Below, piece by piece: positions 58,045 through 64,000 of a DNA stretch of 64,000 bases. The stretch covers positions 1-64,000 of the forward strand of contig QXVZ01013385.1 in NCBI GenBank assembly GCA_008931825.1, written 5' to 3'. The DNA is from Phallusia fumigata (Eukaryota; Chordata; Ascidiacea; Phlebobranchia; Ascidiidae). How positions within the stretch are numbered: position 1 is the stretch's first letter; each line of letters opens with the position of its first letter. Made by a program: the position numbers and the translations under genes. The notes below the pieces were generated by a model. The model ran no database searches, was not told the origin of the DNA, and saw only the letters and a program-made list of their open reading frames with translations.

Positions 58045-60006
58045 ATGGAGATAAAGGAAGATGATGAGGTGGTTGCAGAGCTGGATGTTTTCCTAAACAA
58101 AACTTTGTCAGACAACATAAAGCTTCTGCAATACCCAATTTGCAAAAGAAAAGCAAGCTTCTCCTCTGATGCCCGCCTTGTAGCCCGAGTAAAGCCAAAG
58201 CACAAAAAGTTGGAATTGGAGGTGTTATTGGATGTCAGCAGCCCTAACTATGATCAAAGTAAAGGGGAACAAATTGCAATCAATGTTGATGGCTGTGCAG
58301 GGACCTCAAGTGATGGAATGGCTTTTGACAGTTCTGTGATGGACACACAAACTCTTTCCTCTTCATGTGTTCCACAAAGTGGAAGGAGATATGCAGCAGC
58401 GACAATTAGTGGTGGTCAGGTCCATTTAACTCCAATAAGTGATGTAATGCAAATGAGGCCCAGTTTTAGATACATGGATCGGGCAGAAAAGCGTGCAATT
58501 CAGGCAGCCCAATTAAAAGCTCAGGCAGAATCTGGCAACTCCTCTCAGGACGAGGCTGAAGATGCCAAAGCAGTTACTGTCCGATTTAAAGGAGCAGAAA
58601 CAGAAGCAGCCCGTGTTGCTCGAGAAAGGTCATATGCTGCCTATGAGAAAAATCTGTTTGAAGAAAAGTGGATTTCAACTACCATTCACTCAAAAGACGA
58701 TGTTCACTCCAAACGAGAAAGAAAGCTTCTACTCTGTTCTTGTGAATCAGCCCATGGTATGGATGCTGACAATGAAAATTTTGGACAAATGATGCTACCT
58801 GCCTCAGAATATTTAAAGTCAATTGTTCCAAACTACATGTCTGCTGAAACAGATTTAATTGTTAACCCTGCTAATGTGCTATCTTTGGCGAATTTGCAAA
58901 CCATGTCTCTTCCAGAGCAGTTGCGAGCAGTAATGTGCAATGTAAAAATTATACACTTTTCCCATTTACTACGGTTACTGCCTGGCAGCCCTGAGCCAAA
59001 TTCAGTTGTCAGGTCCTTGCAGTCGTATGCTGTGTTAGTGCAAGGCTGTTGGATTGTAAAAAGTGAAATTTTGTATCCAACAAAAACGCTGAGCCCTGTA
59101 TCAGGAACTCCCTGTGACATTGTGTGCAAGGCAAGGGACTATATCCTTTGTTTATTTTCCCATGACAAGTATCTAATCAGACGAGAACTGATAAAAAAAG
59201 TCAAAGTGCCAAGTGATGAAGTGAAAGCAATACTGGAACACATTGCAGTAATGAAAACGGGACATGGATGGCACCTGCGCCTGGAATCAGATGCCCATTT
59301 CATGGAACAGTACCCTGAGGTATGTGAAAGACAGGCTATGTTGTGGTCTGCAAGGTACAAACAACTTGATCAACAGCTTCAAATATCAGGTGTCAGTAAC
59401 AAGAAAGGTACAGAAAAACAAGAAGTCCAAAAGACATCAAAAAAGAAACCTGTGCGACACAAGCTGGGGCATAAGCAAGATACTGTCGAAAATGACACAC
59501 AGTTATTGGAAAACACAGACACAAAGATTAAAACATCACAAACTCCTACTTTTGTTAGGACAAGCATGTCTGCAGAGAACTGTGCTGATGGCTCCGAAAA
59601 CATAGTGCAAAAGCTAGATGGCATTGAGCCAATGGAAGTCCAATTTTCAACAGAAGCTTTAAATGTTGATGTGAATTTAAATGCACACCATCCTTTTGTG
59701 ATTCCTGAAGCTGTTGGACTAGGTTTAAATTACATGGATTCCACAATGGCTAGTTCAATGGATATGACAAATGGTGAAAATCCACAGAACCAACCCAGTT
59801 ATACCAACCTTGTTGGAACACTACCTCAAACTGCAGCAGGGTTTTCACCGTCAATCAACATGGCAAGCATCAACTCTACTGTGCAGTCTGTTGCAAAACA
59901 AATGTGTCAACAAAATAGTTTAACTGGACCATTTAACCATGCAAAAATGAATTCAGATTCAACAAATATACTTTTTAGTAATACCAACAATGGTGAACCA
60001 CATTAA
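58045..60006 (+). CDS. POLR3E: RNA polymerase III subunit RPC5, single exon
   Basis: Metazoan RPC5/Sin subunit that pairs with RPC4 in the TFIIF-like initiation-termination part of RNA polymerase III. 653 residues (human 708). Matches: VVAELDVFLNKTL, LLQYPICKRK, RVKPKHKKLELEVLLD, KGEQIAINVDG, VHLTPISDVMQMRPSFRYMD, SGNSSQDEAEDAKAVTVRF, LPEQLRAVMCNVKIIHFSHL, VLVQGCWIVKSEILYP and HIAVMKTGHGWHL. The last 180 residues are low-complexity and poorly conserved, with fewer recognisable winged-helix segments than in the human protein. ATG 58045 starts MEIKEDDEVV, equal to the family N terminus. There are no introns, and an acceptor-like site (gtttttag) ends 68 bases before the ATG. An AATAAA overlaps the stop codon, so the functional poly(A) signal may be this one or lie further on. 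Confidence 0.95.
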   Translation: MEIKEDDEVVAELDVFLNKTLSDNIKLLQYPICKRKASFSSDARLVARVKPKHKKLELEVLLDVSSPNYDQSKGEQIAINVDGCAGTSSDGMAFDSSVMDTQTLSSSCVPQSGRRYAAATISGGQVHLTPISDVMQMRPSFRYMDRAEKRAIQAAQLKAQAESGNSSQDEAEDAKAVTVRFKGAETEAARVARERSYAAYEKNLFEEKWISTTIHSKDDVHSKRERKLLLCSCESAHGMDADNENFGQMMLPASEYLKSIVPNYMSAETDLIVNPANVLSLANLQTMSLPEQLRAVMCNVKIIHFSHLLRLLPGSPEPNSVVRSLQSYAVLVQGCWIVKSEILYPTKTLSPVSGTPCDIVCKARDYILCLFSHDKYLIRRELIKKVKVPSDEVKAILEHIAVMKTGHGWHLRLESDAHFMEQYPEVCERQAMLWSARYKQLDQQLQISGVSNKKGTEKQEVQKTSKKKPVRHKLGHKQDTVENDTQLLENTDTKIKTSQTPTFVRTSMSAENCADGSENIVQKLDGIEPMEVQFSTEALNVDVNLNAHHPFVIPEAVGLGLNYMDSTMASSMDMTNGENPQNQPSYTNLVGTLPQTAAGFSPSINMASINSTVQSVAKQMCQQNSLTGPFNHAKMNSDSTNILFSNTNNGEPH

Positions 60007-60696
60007 TAAAAACATTTTTTTTATATTTTAGTTTTCATTTACATCATGTTTTACTGTGACCATTTGTTGCAAATATATTGCGTTACAAACTGAACACATG
60101 TGTTTGGCAACTTAAACTATGATTGTTTAAAGATAACATTATTGTACAATAACAGTCCATGCATGTGTAAAGATTTCTGTCATGCCTGAATTGTTCATTT
60201 TGCAAAGTTATTCACATCTAGAAAAAATATCATCAATGCCAGTTGTAACTTGAATTTTTCTTTCTCTTGTTTGCTGCTAAAAATGTCAAGTTTAAAATTA
60301 CCAAAAGAATTCCCTTGCCAGAGAAAACACGCCTGCCGATATCAATGGTAGCAAAACAGCCGACAGATGATTTCTGATGCCGGGATGTTTGCGTACATGG
60401 GTTAATCAAGTTACAACAATGTATTGTATTGTATTTAATTTACAGTAGAGTACAGGCGATAACACGTGAAATGCCATTAAATCTGTTCTACTTTTTTATA
60501 CACAACATGTTTTGCCAACAAACTTATGCCGCCGGGTGCACCATCGAGTCGTATTAAAGCGCCAAATCCAAAGAGAGTGTGTCCGTTTATTGCCGCAAGT
60601 TGCCAAGTTCAGTGTCGCACAAACAAGTAGTAATATGAAACTGAAACTATAGACCACAGCAGTAGGTTTTGATCTCGATGCGCTGCTATTAACAGC
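60007..60696. other. Spacer between POLR3E and the TPR gene
   Basis: About 690 bases between two plus-strand genes, holding the POLR3E 3' untranslated region and the promoter of the next gene. GC rises near 60.5-60.7 kb. No other feature seen. Confidence 0.5.
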
Positions 60697-62959
60697 ATGG
60701 AGGTGGGCTGCGAGCGTAAACCAAATGCAAATTTTCAGTTGGAGTGGAAAAAGACGAAAGGTAAGGTAGGCCACGTAATTGTAGCGAACCACGTTGCAAT
60801 AAATTTTATCCAAGTTTTTTGCAAGGCTTACCCTGGAGTATTGAAAATTGTTGTGTCAACTTACGGGCATGCTACAACTGCATTGTGCAATCCTTTGCAA
60901 ATGACATTGAACTTGTGTCTGGAGTTGGTGCAGATTGGTATGATATGCAAGTTAACCTTAGCTTAAAAAAAGGTATGAGAAAAATGGAAGTGTGCAAAAA
61001 GTTATATCTGCATGTTGCAACAACCATTCTGTTTTTTTTTTAAGTTGCACAAGCAATAGCTTTAGAATGGACTGCACCTGAAAAAAATGTTTTAGATCCA
61101 AAAGATATTTTCCACAATGTTAAAACAGTACTTTCTCAAGTAAAGCAACTGCCAAATGAAAACAATAGTAAGCAAAGTGCATGGTTTCACTAACAGCTAA
61201 ACTTTTGGTGGAGATCTGATTATGTCTTAGGGGATATCATTGAAGAAGTACACAGATTGTTGTTAGTTCTCTGGTTTGTCTGGCTCACCAAAATTCCAAA
61301 ACGGGAAACCAGGAATTTTTATGAAGAGTTTGGTCACCTTAAAGACAATACTATGGTATTTGCTAATGATATATGTGGAAGGTCTAAATGTTGTTAACTG
61401 TATTTTTGCTTTGTTTTAGATTATTGAGGATTACATATTGAAAAGTTGTGTAAATGCCCTGCCCACAAAAGGCAATGAATGGGTTTTATTGGCTACAAAA
61501 AATGATTTGCCTATTCCTGAATCAATTAATTATTTTGTTGCCTGCACCCATTACACTCAAGATCAGGATGAGAAAGTGATTAGGTCATCACTCAATCAAT
61601 TAGAATCCAATGTATCAGATACAGAAAAGGCATTGCTGAATAATCTTGTTGCATGTTCATACACCAAGAAAAGCAAAACCTTGCTTGGTCTACATTATGT
61701 GAGAAAAGCAATTAGCTGTTGCCCCAGTCAAAGTCCACTTATGAAGATGCTTCTTTATAATGTTGTTGTCATATTAAAAATTATGAAGCGGTATGATGCA
61801 TGCATTAAAGCTGTAAAACTCCTAATGGAGAGATGTCAGTTTGCATCAAATGAATCTCACTTCATTGGTGAATCAATCCGATTTTACATCCTGCCAACAT
61901 CAAACTCTGACATGTTTGCATCTGTTACAAACGTACCATTTTGTTTTGACATAAGTGAAGGATATATGATTTACCTCATTGCAAAATTTTATCTTCTCAA
62001 TGGGGATTATAGAAACGCTTTCAGTTGGTTTTCCAAAATAAAAGGTGTTGAAAAAGACAATCATGTAACACTGGCACAATACTACCCAACAAAGCTGCAC
62101 TTTGAAGCAGAGATGTTATTTTCAGCAGTCACCAGTGATAAAATGGAAATGCCAGAACAATCTGATGATTTTATTCATTACTGTGCCGTATACTTCAAAA
62201 AAGCCAACATGAAGGTGTCATTTGAAGCATCAAAACAATGCAGGATTTCTGACCTACTGTGCTGCATTAAAACAGGATCTGAACTCTTCTACTGCTTGTC
62301 AATAGAACTGTTTAAAGCAAAGTTATTGCCCCCGAGTTCGTTTGAGGAAAGGTTGAAAAACATGATCGAGGAACTTGACCACATAGCACCTATTCACAAA
62401 AAGGAAACACAGCTTGCAGATGCAAGCATAAAATACAAAAAGTGCTGTCAGCAGTATCAAAACATTATGTTGGCTTTATGTACCATTAAAGCAAAAGTCT
62501 TGTTCAACTATGCCTTTCTACTTGCGCTGAAAAGTCACCATAAGGTGGTATGCTGTTGAAAGAAAATTTTAGAATTAAAAATTTATTATTTTATGTTACA
62601 AAGTGCAGAAACAGCAAATCTTGGAATTGCTTCACACAGCTTTACAATTTGATTTAAAAAACTTGGAAATGAGATGGAATGTTACAGTATTGTTGCATAA
62701 AATTGGTAAAAGGGAAGAAGGAATTAAAACATGGTGCAAGACCAGGGGTGTCAATGTTAATCAACCCAAAAGTAAAGTAAGTGGTGTAAGTTTAACACAA
62801 CATTTTTTATGTGAATGTATTTTCCACCTGTTGCAGCTTGTTCAATTAAGAGATGAAAAACAAGCAGTAGCACAACAAGAAATCCTCCCAGCAAAAAAAG
62901 AAATCATCCGAAGAGATGTTTCAATTTTAACAGAACTGGTGGAGGCATTTTCAGTGTAA
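60697..62959 (+). CDS. FANCG: TPR-repeat protein, probable FANCG homologue, 624 residues
   Basis: Probable Fanconi anaemia group G protein, a TPR scaffold of the FA core complex in interstrand crosslink repair. Seven exons: 60697-60760, 60826-60972, 61045-61167, 61231-61355, 61420-62544, 62609-62776 and 62837-62959. Phases agree and the sum is 1875 bases. The length of 624 residues is almost that of human FANCG (622). Similarity is weak but in order along the protein: NLSLKKVAQAIAL, then IFHNVKTVLSQVKQLP against the human LRGLLHSLQGLP block; a TPR with HYVRKAISCCPSQSPLMKML; and a C-terminal TPR LHKIGKREEGIKTWCK aligning with the human block around LKRLDRRDEATALWW. I rely on memory of the human sequence, so another TPR family is possible. 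ATG 60697 opens exon 1. AATAAA at 62990. Confidence 0.6.
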
Positions 62960-62989
62960 TCAAACGAATACTTTTTCAAAACAAAAAAG

Positions 62990-62995
62990 AATAAA
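62990..62995 (+). terminator. Polyadenylation signal of the probable FANCG gene
   Basis: AATAAA 31 bases after the stop codon, and 10 bases before the last base of the LZIC stop codon on the other strand. Confidence 0.55.
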
Positions 62996-63004
62996 TTGCA
63001 AATA

Positions 63005-64000
<996 letters not shown>

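Overview
This window comes from a compact, AT-rich, intron-dense animal nuclear genome. All 16 named genes are metazoan families, splice sites are GT-AG, and most introns are about 60-500 bases. The gene content (PDCD10, BCOR with ankyrin repeats plus a PUFD region, a probable FANCG, a Bcl-2 family member), the gene density and the nested genes fit an invertebrate deuterostome, most likely an ascidian tunicate. That species-level guess is inference. The assembly is draft quality: single Ns lie near 12.0 and 47.8 kb, and one N run covers 54706-55372. I recognised no bacterial genes, CRISPR arrays, rRNA, tRNA or LTR elements.

Layout. 0.4-3.8 kb (-): 5' two thirds of mitochondrial elongation factor GFM1, running off the left edge. 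5.2-9.75 kb (-): nine-exon ADP-ribosylglycohydrolase/J1-crystallin-like gene, with a five-exon HSF-domain gene (+) nested in its second intron. 10.8-15.0 kb (-): complete PCCB. 15.5-18.3 kb (-): single-exon 923-residue EF-hand repeat protein. 19.6-20.6 kb (+): single-exon GHITM. 20.8-23.1 kb (-): PCID2, head to head with DYNLT2B (+, 23.4-24.2 kb). 24.5-39.1 kb (-): a 17-exon BCOR homologue, 1802 residues, with a single-exon PTPN1/2 phosphatase (+) nested in its second intron. 39.1-49.4 kb: about 10 kb without a recognisable gene. 49.5-51.4 kb (-): complete PDCD10. 52.1-52.8 kb (-): CAP-Gly protein. 55.4-56.4 kb (+): Bcl-2 family gene beside the assembly gap. 58.0-60.0 kb (+): single-exon POLR3E. 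60.7-63.0 kb (+): seven-exon probable FANCG. 63.0-63.7 kb (-): 3' part of LZIC, running toward the right edge.

I rebuilt the exon models by hand from translated blocks, splice sites and phase. For BCOR, PCID2, PCCB, PDCD10, the ADP-ribosylglycohydrolase, DYNLT2B and the probable FANCG the exon lengths sum to an exact multiple of three. Their protein lengths come close to what I recall for the human proteins.

The genes do not form one pathway. Several serve mitochondria (GFM1, PCCB, GHITM), some serve chromatin or transcription (BCOR, HSF-like, POLR3E, PCID2), and others signalling, cilia or genome upkeep. The most notable features are the nested genes, the BCOR homologue with a second ankyrin block at its N terminus, five single-exon genes that each have a splice-acceptor-like site 18-68 bases before the ATG, and a short hAT-type element with a perfect 8-bp target duplication.
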